From Pseudomonadota bacterium (GTDB lineage Bacteria; Pseudomonadota; Gammaproteobacteria; Burkholderiales; Casimicrobiaceae), in NCBI GenBank assembly GCA_018241765.1, contig JAFEDD010000043.1:36667-100666 (forward strand): 64,000 bases of DNA, in the 5' to 3' direction. Within the stretch, counting starts at the first letter, position 1. Every line of letters begins with the position of its first letter. A model generated the notes under the pieces. That model worked only from the letters and a program-made list of their open reading frames with translations. It searched no databases and had not been told where the DNA came from. Of this stretch, positions 8,108-16,318 are shown piece by piece. A program made the position numbers and the translations under genes.

Positions 8108-9007
8108 ATGATGCTCGCGTCAGGGATTTTCGCTGCCGGCCGTTTCCGATTGCGCTGGGGTGCCATGCATGGGGGCAACGCCGAACCGGCGCTGGTGATG
8201 GGCATCGTCAACGTCACGCCTGATTCCTTTTCCGACGGCGGTGTCCATTTCGACACGGCCGCGGCGATCGCGCACGGTGAACGCCTCATCGCCGAGGGCG
8301 CGCACATGCTCGACGTTGGTGGTGAATCGACGCGCCCCGGCGCGGCCGAGGTGTCGCTCGACGAGGAACGGCGGCGCGTGCTGCCGGTGATCGCGGCGCT
8401 CGCCGCGCGTGGCTACTGCGTGTCGGTCGACACGCGACACGCGGCGTTGATGCGCGAGGCGATCGATGCCGGCGCCAGCATCGTCAACGATGTGGCGGCG
8501 CTGCGCGGCCCGGGTGCCATCGAGGTTTGCGCGGCGAGCGACGTCGGCGTCGTGCTGATGCACATGCAGGGCGAACCGGGCACGATGCAGCGGGCTCCGA
8601 CGTACGACGACGTCGTGCAGGAGGTCGGGGACTTCCTCAGGGATCGCGCGAGGGCCTGTGAGGCGGCGGGCATTGCGCCAAACCGTATCGTGATCGATCC
8701 CGGCTTCGGGTTTGGCAAGACGGTCGAGCACAATCTCGAACTGACGCGCCGCCTCGACGAATTGGTGTCCACGCGTTACCCGCTGCTCGCCGGTTGGTCA
8801 CGCAAGCGAACACTCGGGGATTTGACCGGTCGCCAGATTCCCGCGCAGCGCGCGGCGGCGAGCATCGCTGCGGCCTGCGCGTGTGTCGAGCGCGGCGCGA
8901 GCATCGTGCGCGTGCATGATGTGGCCCCTACGGTGGATGCTCTGAAAGTCTGGCGGGCCATGAGGCCCGACTCCGAATACTTCGCGGTGGGCACTCCGCA
9001 GCGTTGA
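8108..9007 (+). CDS. folP: Dihydropteroate synthase
   Basis: A 299-residue TIM-barrel enzyme that condenses 4-aminobenzoate with dihydropterin pyrophosphate in folate synthesis; it is the target of sulfonamides. Visible motifs are MGIVNVTPDSFSDGG (pterin-binding loop 1), DVGGESTRPGA (loop 2), SVDT, NDVAAL, DPGFGFGKT and GWSRK, and the C-terminal VRVHDV closes the site. The start is the first of two adjacent ATGs, with AAGGA about seven bases upstream. In many proteobacteria folP is followed directly by glmM; here glmM lies 2.4 kb away, beyond an oppositely oriented dehydrogenase and a repeat field. Confidence 0.95.
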   Translation: MMLASGIFAAGRFRLRWGAMHGGNAEPALVMGIVNVTPDSFSDGGVHFDTAAAIAHGERLIAEGAHMLDVGGESTRPGAAEVSLDEERRRVLPVIAALAARGYCVSVDTRHAALMREAIDAGASIVNDVAALRGPGAIEVCAASDVGVVLMHMQGEPGTMQRAPTYDDVVQEVGDFLRDRARACEAAGIAPNRIVIDPGFGFGKTVEHNLELTRRLDELVSTRYPLLAGWSRKRTLGDLTGRQIPAQRAAASIAAACACVERGASIVRVHDVAPTVDALKVWRAMRPDSEYFAVGTPQR

Positions 9008-9025
9008 CGTGGCCGCCTCGGCCTC

Positions 9026-10438
9026 TTAGCCCGCGATTCGCCGCAGCGCCGCCAGCAGTCGTTCAAACGTCTTGCCATACGGCGGATAGAACAGCGCCGT
9101 GCCCGCAAACCGTGATTGGCGGAAGACCGGCTTCTCCTTGCTGAACGTGCGAAACCCCCACTCGCCGTGGTAGGCGCCGATGCCGCTCGCGCCGACGCCT
9201 CCGAACGGCTGCTCTTCCTGGCCGAGGTGCCAGATGCAATCGTTGGTGGTGACGCCGCCGGCATGCGTCTCGCGCAGGGCGCGCGACTCGGCGGCGCGGT
9301 CCTCGCCGAACCAGTACAGCGCGAGCGGCCGGTCGCGCTCGCGCACGAACGCGTAGGCATCGGCCTCCTGATCGTAGGGCACGAGCGGAAGCAGCGGGCC
9401 GAAGATTTCCTCCTGCATGACGCGCATGTCCGGTTTCACGTCGAGCAGCAAACGCGGTACGAACTTGCGTCCGGCGGGCACTTCTTCGTGCGTTGCGATG
9501 ATGCGCGCACCCTGCTGCTCGGCCTCGGTGATGATGGCTTGCAGGCGGTCGCGGTGGCGCTCGCTGACGATGGCGGTGTAGTCGGGGTTGCCATCCAGGC
9601 TCGGATAGAGTCGGCGCATGGCTTGCTTCAGCGCCGTGGCCAGCGCCTCTTGCTGTTGCCGCGGCACGAGCACATAGTCCGGGGCGACGCAGGTTTGCCC
9701 GGCATTGAGCAATTTGCCGAAGGCCAGGCGTTCCGCCGTCCGGGCAAGGTTCGCGCTCGGGTGCACGATGGCGGGCGACTTGCCGCCGAGTTCGAGCGTG
9801 ACCGGAGTCAGGTTCGCGGCGGCCGCCTTGGCCACCTCACGGCCCACCGCCGTGGAGCCGGTGAAGAAGAGGTGATCGAACGGCAGCGTCGAGAATGCGC
9901 GGCCGACGCTGGCGTCGCCGAGTACGACGTCCATCTCGTCGGGGCGGAAATACTCGGCGACCATGCGCGCGATCACGCTCGAGGTCTCGGGCGTAAGCTC
10001 CGAAGGCTTCAGCAGCACCCGATTGCCGGCCGCCAGGGCCGCGACGGCCGGCGCCATCGCAAGGTAATAGGGATAGTTCCACGGCGACAGGATGCCGACC
10101 ACGCCGAGCGGTTGCGGCAGCAGGCGGTTGCTGGCGGGCAGAAAATGCAGGGCCGTCGGCACCCGGCGCTCGCGCATCCAGCCACGCAGGTGGCGCTGCG
10201 CGTGGCGAGCGCCCGACTGCACCGTGAACAGGTCGGTCAATTCGGTTTCCTGGCGCGCGCGATGCTCGAAATCGGCCGACACGGCGGCCACCAACGGCTC
10301 GCTGTAGCGCGTGGTCATCGCGCGCACCCGCTCGATGCGATCGAGGCGCGTCGCGAGGCTCGGATAGGGTTCGCTGCGAAAGGCCGCGCGCTGCGCTTCG
10401 AAAGCGAGCCGCATGCGCTCGTCGACGGTGTTTTGCAT
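9026..10438 (-). CDS. Coniferyl-aldehyde-type aldehyde dehydrogenase
   Basis: A 470-residue NAD(P)-dependent aldehyde dehydrogenase. It shows GVVGILSPWNYPYYL at the cofactor site, FTGSTAVGR, the general base in LELGGKSP, the catalytic Cys in NAGQTCVAPDYVLVP, and QEEIFGPLLP. The lack of long N- and C-terminal extensions and the pattern GGVTTNDCIWHL resemble CalB, which oxidises coniferyl aldehyde to ferulate, but other hydrophobic aldehydes are possible. The ATG at 10438 has a GGAG site upstream; the longer frame to 10591 has no family similarity. It is convergent with folP and interrupts the usual folP-glmM order. Confidence 0.9.
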   Translation of the reverse strand: MQNTVDERMRLAFEAQRAAFRSEPYPSLATRLDRIERVRAMTTRYSEPLVAAVSADFEHRARQETELTDLFTVQSGARHAQRHLRGWMRERRVPTALHFLPASNRLLPQPLGVVGILSPWNYPYYLAMAPAVAALAAGNRVLLKPSELTPETSSVIARMVAEYFRPDEMDVVLGDASVGRAFSTLPFDHLFFTGSTAVGREVAKAAAANLTPVTLELGGKSPAIVHPSANLARTAERLAFGKLLNAGQTCVAPDYVLVPRQQQEALATALKQAMRRLYPSLDGNPDYTAIVSERHRDRLQAIITEAEQQGARIIATHEEVPAGRKFVPRLLLDVKPDMRVMQEEIFGPLLPLVPYDQEADAYAFVRERDRPLALYWFGEDRAAESRALRETHAGGVTTNDCIWHLGQEEQPFGGVGASGIGAYHGEWGFRTFSKEKPVFRQSRFAGTALFYPPYGKTFERLLAALRRIAG

Positions 10439-10784
10439 GGTGACTCCGAGAACAGAACGGATGGCGGAAACCGGTGTCCAGACACTAGCACAGCAAGGTG
10501 CGCTCGGCGTAGAGTGAAACGCCGATTCGCGGTTTCGGGCCGAAGTGGGCGCCGAAATGGTCTGGTGCTCTTCCAGTGCGCTGCTGAACAACCCCGTGCT
10601 CGCAGATTGACCGATGCCACGAAGTCAATTTGCCCTGCCTCGCGCTCTGGCGAGCGAGTAGGGCACCGAAAAAACGCGCATAAGCCGTAGTTCCGAGCGC
10701 ATCGAGCGGAGCGTGGTGCGATCGGCCCTTCCTTTGCCGCCGCCCGCGCCGCGCTCAACGCACGATCGGCTGGCAAGCCATGGT

Positions 10785-10811
10785 CCTCGATTCCACTTCG
10801 TTGCATCGAGG
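10785..10811. repeat. Short hairpin repeat, copy 1
   Basis: A 27-base unit beginning CCTCGAT and ending ATCGAGG, a 7-bp stem around a 13-base loop. The following ~45 bases, including GTTCGCGTCGGCGCGAGC, recur after copy 3. Confidence 0.75.
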
Positions 10812-10881
10812 CTACGCGCTCGGGTTCGTTCGCGTCGGCGCGAGCAGTGCTTGCGGGCGCCGCGTGCTTCATGTCCGTTGC

Positions 10882-10908
10882 CCTCGATTCCACTTCGTTG
10901 CATCGAGG
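10882..10908. repeat. Short hairpin repeat, copy 2
   Basis: Identical to copy 1 over all 27 bases; the starts of the two copies are 97 bases apart. Confidence 0.75.
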
Positions 10909-10938
10909 CTACGTGCTACGAGGCATTTTTGTGTGGTA

Positions 10939-11055
10939 CAGCTTGATCTTGGAAGGCGCATCCAAAGCAGGCTTGCGGTACGAAATGCGGCCAAAGTCGA
11001 CTTGAAAAACTGGAGAAATGCGACGCAACGCGATTAGGGAAAATTTGTGTTTGTT
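10939..11055. repeat. Palindromic interspersed element, copy D (degenerate, 117 bp)
   Basis: The left arm (CAGCTTGATCTTGGAAGG, then GCATCCAAAGCAGGCTTGCG) aligns with the arms of the copies at 39533 and 60653 with scattered mismatches. The centre carries AAAGTCGACTT as in the 60653 copy, and the right end AGGGAAAATTTGTGTTTG is a decayed form of GAGCGAAAAGTTGTT. Its 117-base span equals copy A, which supports the match. Confidence 0.55.
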
Positions 11056-11223
11056 AATCAATGGGTTGGATGAGTTACGCATCGAGCTTCGAGCAAGCCT
11101 GCGACGTGCCGATGGCGTCGGGACGTGAAAGTTGCCCTGCAAGCTGCGCCAATCAAGGAAACTCCCTGTTCAAACGCGGTCAGCACGAGCTCCGGACGGA
11201 TGGCGGGGGTGGTGCGCGCTTGC

Positions 11224-11250
11224 CCTCGATTCCACTGCGTTGCATCGAGG
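11224..11250. repeat. Short hairpin repeat, copy 3
   Basis: Same 27-base unit as copies 1 and 2 with one change in the loop (ACTGCG for ACTTCG). It is followed by the same GCGTTCGCGTCGGCGCGAGC context as copy 1. Confidence 0.72.
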
Positions 11251-11422
11251 CTACGTGCTCGGGCGCGTTCGCGTCGGCGCGAGCGCTCTTGCAAGTGACG
11301 CGTGCCCTGCTGTTGAACTCGGCGTCGGAGAAGCCGATCGGTTTCATCGTCCTTGGACGGTGACCTTGATCGTTGGCTCGAGGGTTTGGGGGTTGAGCAG
11401 TGATTCCCTAAAATCGCCGCCC

Positions 11423-12784
11423 ATGAGTGAACGCAAATACTTTGGAACCGATGGGGTGCGCGGCGAGGTCGGAACGCCGCCGATCACGCCGGACTTTGTC
11501 ATGCGGCTCGGCCACGCCACCGGTCGCCTGCTGCGCGAACAGCACCAGGGTGGCGGTCGGCTGTCGGTGCTGATCGGCAAGGACACGCGAATATCCGGGT
11601 ACATGCTGGAGGCCGCGCTGGAGGCGGGGCTTTCCGCCGCCGGGGTCGACACCGTGCTCACCGGGCCGCTGCCGACACCGGCCATCGCCTACCTGACGCG
11701 GGCGCTGCGGTTGCAGGCCGGGCTCGTCATTTCGGCCTCGCACAACCCGTTTGCCGACAATGGCATCAAGTTTTTCAATGGTGACGGCGACAAGATCTCC
11801 GACGCTGCGGAGTTGGGCATCGAAGCGCAGTTCGATCTCGGTCTGCGCTGCGTCGGTTCCGCCGAACTGGGCAAGGCGAAGCGCCTCAATGACGCGGCCG
11901 GCCGTTACATCGAGTTCTGCAAGCGGGCCTTTCCGTCGGAGCTGACGCTGCGCGGCTTGAAGATCGTGGTCGACAGCGCACACGGTGCGGCCTACCACGT
12001 GGCGCCAGCGGTGTTTCACGAACTGGGCGCCGAAGTGATCAGCATCGGCGCCTCCCCCGATGGCCTCAACATCAACCGGGGGGTTGGCGCGACTCACCCC
12101 CATTACGTGAGCGAGGCGGTGCGCAAGCATGAGGCGAGCGTTGGCATTGCCCTCGACGGTGACGGCGACCGCCTGCTGATGGTCGATGCGCAGGGGCGCT
12201 GCTACGACGGCGATCAACTCGTCTACATCATCGCCGCGCACCGCGCGGCACTTGGCGAACTCGGCGCGGCGAGCGATGCCGGCCGCGGCGTCGTCGGCAC
12301 CCAGATGACCAACTTCGGGCTCGAACGCGCCTTCGCCGAGCGCGGCATTCCGTTTGCACGCGCCAAGGTCGGTGACCGCTATGTGCTCGAGGTGCTGCGC
12401 GAGAAGCGATGGCTGCTCGGTGGCGAAAATTCGGGCCATATCCTGTGCCTTGACCGTCACTCGACCGGAGATGCGATCATCGCGGCGCTCGAAGTGCTCC
12501 GCGTGCTGGTGCAGCGTGGCGTGTCGCTCGGGGAAGCGGCTGCCGAAGTCACGCTGCTGCCACAGAAGCTGATCAATGTGCGCATCGACAAATCATCGGC
12601 ATGGGCCGAAAAGCCGCAGTTGAAAACGACGCTTGCGGATTGGGAGCGACGCCTCGCCGGGCACGGACGCATCCTGTTGCGCCCCTCGGGCACCGAGCCC
12701 TTCGTGCGGGTCATGGTGGAAGCCGAGGATGAGGCGCTCGCCGCACGCGGCGCCGAGGCGATTGCGGCGGCCGTCGCCGCGTGA
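11423..12784 (+). CDS. glmM: Phosphoglucosamine mutase
   Basis: A 453-residue cytoplasmic enzyme that converts glucosamine-6-phosphate to glucosamine-1-phosphate for peptidoglycan and LPS precursors. It opens with [10 protein letters not shown]. The phosphoserine loop [16 protein letters not shown] (phospho-Ser about 106), the metal loop DGDGDR, the sugar-binding GGENSGH and the phosphate-binding [14 protein letters not shown] are all present and in order. The length matches the family. The ATG at 11423 gives the standard [11 protein letters not shown] start. It lies far from folP, its usual neighbour, and 33 bases before the autotransporter gene. Confidence 0.96.
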   Translation: MSERKYFGTDGVRGEVGTPPITPDFVMRLGHATGRLLREQHQGGGRLSVLIGKDTRISGYMLEAALEAGLSAAGVDTVLTGPLPTPAIAYLTRALRLQAGLVISASHNPFADNGIKFFNGDGDKISDAAELGIEAQFDLGLRCVGSAELGKAKRLNDAAGRYIEFCKRAFPSELTLRGLKIVVDSAHGAAYHVAPAVFHELGAEVISIGASPDGLNINRGVGATHPHYVSEAVRKHEASVGIALDGDGDRLLMVDAQGRCYDGDQLVYIIAAHRAALGELGAASDAGRGVVGTQMTNFGLERAFAERGIPFARAKVGDRYVLEVLREKRWLLGGENSGHILCLDRHSTGDAIIAALEVLRVLVQRGVSLGEAAAEVTLLPQKLINVRIDKSSAWAEKPQLKTTLADWERRLAGHGRILLRPSGTEPFVRVMVEAEDEALAARGAEAIAAAVAA

Positions 12785-12817
12785 TGGCTTGGCGCGGTTG
12801 ACCCTCGGGGCGGCGAC

Positions 12818-15064
12818 ATGCGGAGGCTGAAAGCGCTCGCGGTGGCGTTGCTTTGCTTTCCAGCGCTGGCTTGCGCCCAGGCGCCAGCGCAACCGGGTGA
12901 TTCGTCGGCGCCGGAGAAGGGCGCCCGCACGATGCGTCCGAAAATCGGACTGGTGTTGTCAGGCGGTGGCGCGCGCGGCCTCGCTCACGTCGGCGTGCTG
13001 AAGATTCTGGAAGAGGCGCGCGTCCCGATCGACTACGTCGCGGGAACCAGCATGGGCGCGATCGTCGGCGGTCTCTACGCGAGTGGCATGACGCCGGCCG
13101 AGCTCGAACGGCGCATCCTGGCGTTGGACTGGGACGCGATGTTCGCCGATCGACCGCCGCGCGATCAGCTCTCGCTTCGCCGCAAGGCCGATGACGCAAG
13201 GCTCTCGGTGCCGCTCGAGTTCGGTCTGCGTGATGGGACGTTGCGCGCTCCGCGCGCCGCCGTCGGCTCGTCGGGGTTGGAGACGATGCTCAAGCGATTG
13301 ACCGAAGGGGTGTCAGGGGAGGTCGACTTCGATCGCATGCCGATCCCCTATCGTGCCGTTGCCACTGATCTCGTCTCGGGGGAGCCGGTGGTGTTCGATC
13401 ACGGCGAGCTTGCCGCTGTCATGCGCGCGTCGATGAGCGTGCCGGCGGTGTTCGCTCCGGTCGACATCGGTGGCCGATTGCTGGTCGACGGAGGGCTCGT
13501 CGACAACCTTCCGGTCGACGTCGTGCGCCGGATGGGCGCAGACATCGTCATCGCGGTGAACATCGGCACGCCGTTGTTGCCGCGCGAGGAGCTTGGTTCG
13601 ATTCTCGGTATCGGCATGCAGATGCTCAATATCCTGACCGAACAGAATGTGCGCGTCTCGATCGCCTCGCTGCGGCCAAGCGATGTGTTGATCGTGCCCG
13701 ATCTCACCGCAGTCACGGCGATCGATTTCAAGCTGGGGCGCGAGGCCATTGCGCGCGGCGCCGAAGCGGCGCGCGGGGTGATGCCATTGCTTGAGGACTA
13801 CGGGTTGCCGAGCGATCAGTACCTGCAGCATCTGGCCGTCAAGCGACGCAGCGCGGTGCCAACACGCATCGACGAGATCCGCATCGAGGGCACCGAGTAC
13901 GCGACGGCCAACGTGTTGCGCGCGCAGCTTTCCGTGTCGCCAGGCGCACCGTTCAATCGGGCGCAGATCGAGCGCGATCTCGCCTGGCTGCAGGGACGCG
14001 GCGATTTCGAGCGGCTCGATTATCGGATGGTGACCGACCGAAGCCGCAACGTGCTGCTGATCCATGTTCAGGAAAAGCCGTGGGGACCGAACTATTTCCG
14101 TTTCGGCTTGAATCTCGGCACGGACTTTCGGGGCGAGGGCGCGTTCAATCTGGTCGGCAACCACACCCGCCGCTGGGTGACGGCCGACGGCGGCGAGTGG
14201 CGCAATGAAATCCAGATTGGACGCACACAGCGCGGCGCCACCGAGTTCTACCAACCGTTGCGTGCCGATGAGACGCTCTTCGCCAGCATCGGCGCACAGC
14301 GCGAACGCCGCGTCGCTGATCTCAGCGTGCAACTGCCGGATGGTTCCACCAGCCGCCCGATCGCCACGTTCGCAGGCGTCAACACGCGCTTGTGGCTCGA
14401 TCTGGGCGCGGCGTTCGGTCGTTATGGGGAATTGCGCATCGGGCCACACTATGAGCGGCTGAGCATTTCGCCGCTGGTTGCACCGCTCGATGCCAACACC
14501 GTGCGCACCATCGACTCCGGGTTCCATGCCGGCCTCGTCATCGATCAACGTGATGCCGCAGCGTTCGCCCGCAGCGGCTACCGCATCGAGGCGAATTTGC
14601 AGCGCTCGCTGCCGGCATTCGGCGCGACTGCGGGCTATACCCGCGTGCAATGGGCATCCGAATACGCCCGTTCGATTGGCGACAACACCTTTGATTTCGC
14701 GCTGAAGTACGGCACGGTCTTCAGTCGGGAGTCGGTGGTGTTTCCGTATTTCGAACTCGGCGGATTGCTGCAGATGTCGGGCCTGCGACCCGGCGAACTG
14801 CGCGGCGATCGTGTCGCGTTCGCGCGGATCACCGGCTTTCGCCGTATCGGCACCATGCCGGCATTCGGGCGCGGCATCTATGTTGGCGGTTCGCTCGAAG
14901 CGGGGCGTATCGAGTCCCCGAGCAGCCCGCTGCTGCCAGCCGTCACGCTGTATGGCGGCAGCGTCTTTCTCGGGCTCGACACCTCGCTCGGGCCGCTCTA
15001 CGTGGGCTACGGTCAGGCGAGCGGCAATCGGCGCAACGCGTATCTCTTTCTCGGGCGGCCATAG
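12818..15064 (+). CDS. PlpD-like patatin autotransporter (type Vd secretion)
   Basis: A 748-residue outer-membrane protein built in one chain. A signal peptide (1-20, cut near ACA-Q) is followed by a patatin phospholipase domain, with oxyanion loop GGGARGLAHVG at 49-59, nucleophile GTSMG with Ser78, and catalytic Asp224 in VDGGLVDN. A POTRA-like domain covers about 350-430, and the C-terminal Omp85-type beta-barrel has alternating aromatic strands and ends in FLGRP. This order matches PlpD of Pseudomonas aeruginosa, which exports its own lipase. Cytosolic RssA-type patatins lack the barrel and signal. It probably cotranscribes with glmM. Confidence 0.88.
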   Translation: MRRLKALAVALLCFPALACAQAPAQPGDSSAPEKGARTMRPKIGLVLSGGGARGLAHVGVLKILEEARVPIDYVAGTSMGAIVGGLYASGMTPAELERRILALDWDAMFADRPPRDQLSLRRKADDARLSVPLEFGLRDGTLRAPRAAVGSSGLETMLKRLTEGVSGEVDFDRMPIPYRAVATDLVSGEPVVFDHGELAAVMRASMSVPAVFAPVDIGGRLLVDGGLVDNLPVDVVRRMGADIVIAVNIGTPLLPREELGSILGIGMQMLNILTEQNVRVSIASLRPSDVLIVPDLTAVTAIDFKLGREAIARGAEAARGVMPLLEDYGLPSDQYLQHLAVKRRSAVPTRIDEIRIEGTEYATANVLRAQLSVSPGAPFNRAQIERDLAWLQGRGDFERLDYRMVTDRSRNVLLIHVQEKPWGPNYFRFGLNLGTDFRGEGAFNLVGNHTRRWVTADGGEWRNEIQIGRTQRGATEFYQPLRADETLFASIGAQRERRVADLSVQLPDGSTSRPIATFAGVNTRLWLDLGAAFGRYGELRIGPHYERLSISPLVAPLDANTVRTIDSGFHAGLVIDQRDAAAFARSGYRIEANLQRSLPAFGATAGYTRVQWASEYARSIGDNTFDFALKYGTVFSRESVVFPYFELGGLLQMSGLRPGELRGDRVAFARITGFRRIGTMPAFGRGIYVGGSLEAGRIESPSSPLLPAVTLYGGSVFLGLDTSLGPLYVGYGQASGNRRNAYLFLGRP

Positions 15065-15145
15065 CGGTCACGGCACGCTCGCTTCGCCCGTCGCTGCGTC
15101 TTCGTGCGGCGACCCAGATGCGGGGTATCGCTCGCGCGCACCGCA

Positions 15146-16318
15146 TCAGGGGTTGACGCTCGATGGTTCGGGGTCGCGCGAGGGCAAAAACGTGACCGCG
15201 AGCAGTGTGCCGGCCGCGATGCCAGCCATCGTGTAGAGCAGCGCCGAGAACCCGCTCGCCTTGACGAACGGCCCGAGCGCCCAGACCGCGAGTGACGAGA
15301 AGCCGAAGCTCACCGCAAGGCGCAAGCCGGCCACTCGCGATCGCATGCTGTCGTCGACGAAGCGCGCGATGATGGCGTCGGTGAACGGAATGGCGCCAAA
15401 CACGAACGTCATGTAGGCGATGGCAAAGGCGTAGAACCACCACCCGTCGGCACGCGCCGCCAGCAAAAAACAAACCACTTGCCCGGCGACGATGGGCGCG
15501 AAGATGCGCTTGATCGGATAACGATCGATCAATCGGCCGACGATCACTTGCGCGATCGACGCGAGCGCGTACACGATCGCAAGAAGAACGCCGAGCATCG
15601 CGGGGTCGCTCGTGATCTCTGATGTCCGTTCGCGCAGCAATTCGCCGTTGCCATTGGTGGTGAAGTTGAACAACATGCTGCCAAGTGTCGTCGTACAGGT
15701 GAGCACGGCAAACACGCGCACCGCCGTCCTGTGGTCGACGTGCAGCGCACGCGCGCCTCGACGCGCGGCCGGCGCGCCGCCCTCGCGCGGAACGACCCTC
15801 GCGAACGCCAACCCGACCATGATGGAGAGAGCGCCCGGAACGGCAAACGCGGCCCGCCATCCCGCCAGTTCGATCAGCACGCCCGTCAACAGGGCGGCGA
15901 AGGCGATGCCGAGATTTCCGATCAGTCCATTGACTCCGATGACGGCGCCGGCTTTCTTGCCTTGCTGGAACAGCATCGGAATGCCGACCGGGTGGTAGAT
16001 CGCGGAAAACGCCCCCATCACCGTCAGCGCGAGGGCCATCTGCCAAGGCGAACGCGTCAAGGCGACCACCAGCAGCGACAGGCCCATGCCGAAATAGAAG
16101 ATCAACATCATGGCGCGACGGCCCCAGAGGTCGCCGAGGTGTCCGGCCGGCAGCGACGCGATGCCGAACATCACGAACGCCCCGGTGGCATAGGGCATCA
16201 GGTCTTCCCAGCGCGCCATGCCGAAATCACGCGCGATGGCGCTGACGGCGGCGGCGAAGATCAACAGCGCCAGGTGATCGATGGCATGGGCAAGGTAGAG
16301 CAGGATGCGCGTGGTCAT
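15146..16318 (-). CDS. Major facilitator superfamily transporter
   Basis: A 390-residue protein with about 12 hydrophobic segments. The loop 2-3 motif appears as GHLGDLWGRRAMM, and a basic central loop (PREGGAPAARRGARAL) separates the two halves. The family exports drugs or metabolites, or imports sugars; nothing here fixes the substrate. The start ATG at 16318 overlaps the stop of the next upstream gene by four bases (ATGA), which indicates translational coupling to the large unknown membrane protein. Confidence 0.85.
   Translation of the reverse strand: MTTRILLYLAHAIDHLALLIFAAAVSAIARDFGMARWEDLMPYATGAFVMFGIASLPAGHLGDLWGRRAMMLIFYFGMGLSLLVVALTRSPWQMALALTVMGAFSAIYHPVGIPMLFQQGKKAGAVIGVNGLIGNLGIAFAALLTGVLIELAGWRAAFAVPGALSIMVGLAFARVVPREGGAPAARRGARALHVDHRTAVRVFAVLTCTTTLGSMLFNFTTNGNGELLRERTSEITSDPAMLGVLLAIVYALASIAQVIVGRLIDRYPIKRIFAPIVAGQVVCFLLAARADGWWFYAFAIAYMTFVFGAIPFTDAIIARFVDDSMRSRVAGLRLAVSFGFSSLAVWALGPFVKASGFSALLYTMAGIAAGTLLAVTFLPSRDPEPSSVNP

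Larger units (their letters stand above)
10439..11422. other. Gene-free repeat field between aldehyde dehydrogenase and glmM
   Basis: About 980 bases without a credible gene. It holds a nested hairpin at 10631-10665 (TGCCCT/AGGGCA outside CTCGC/GCGAG), three copies of a short hairpin repeat (10785-10811, 10882-10908, 11224-11250) and an AT-richer stretch that is a degenerate copy of the long palindromic element (10939-11055). The reading frames across it come from the repeats, including the MQRSGIE-type peptide seen in many wrong annotations. Confidence 0.7.

Noticed and set aside
10631-10665. Rho-independent terminator for the dehydrogenase or upstream genes
   Set aside because: The nested hairpin is followed by A residues rather than Ts on the plus strand and lies upstream of, not after, the minus-strand gene; it is more likely part of the repeat field.
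10625-10903. Minus-strand open frame beginning MQRSGIE
   Set aside because: It is the translation of the short hairpin repeat and its flanks; the same peptide appears wherever the repeat occurs and has no protein-like character.
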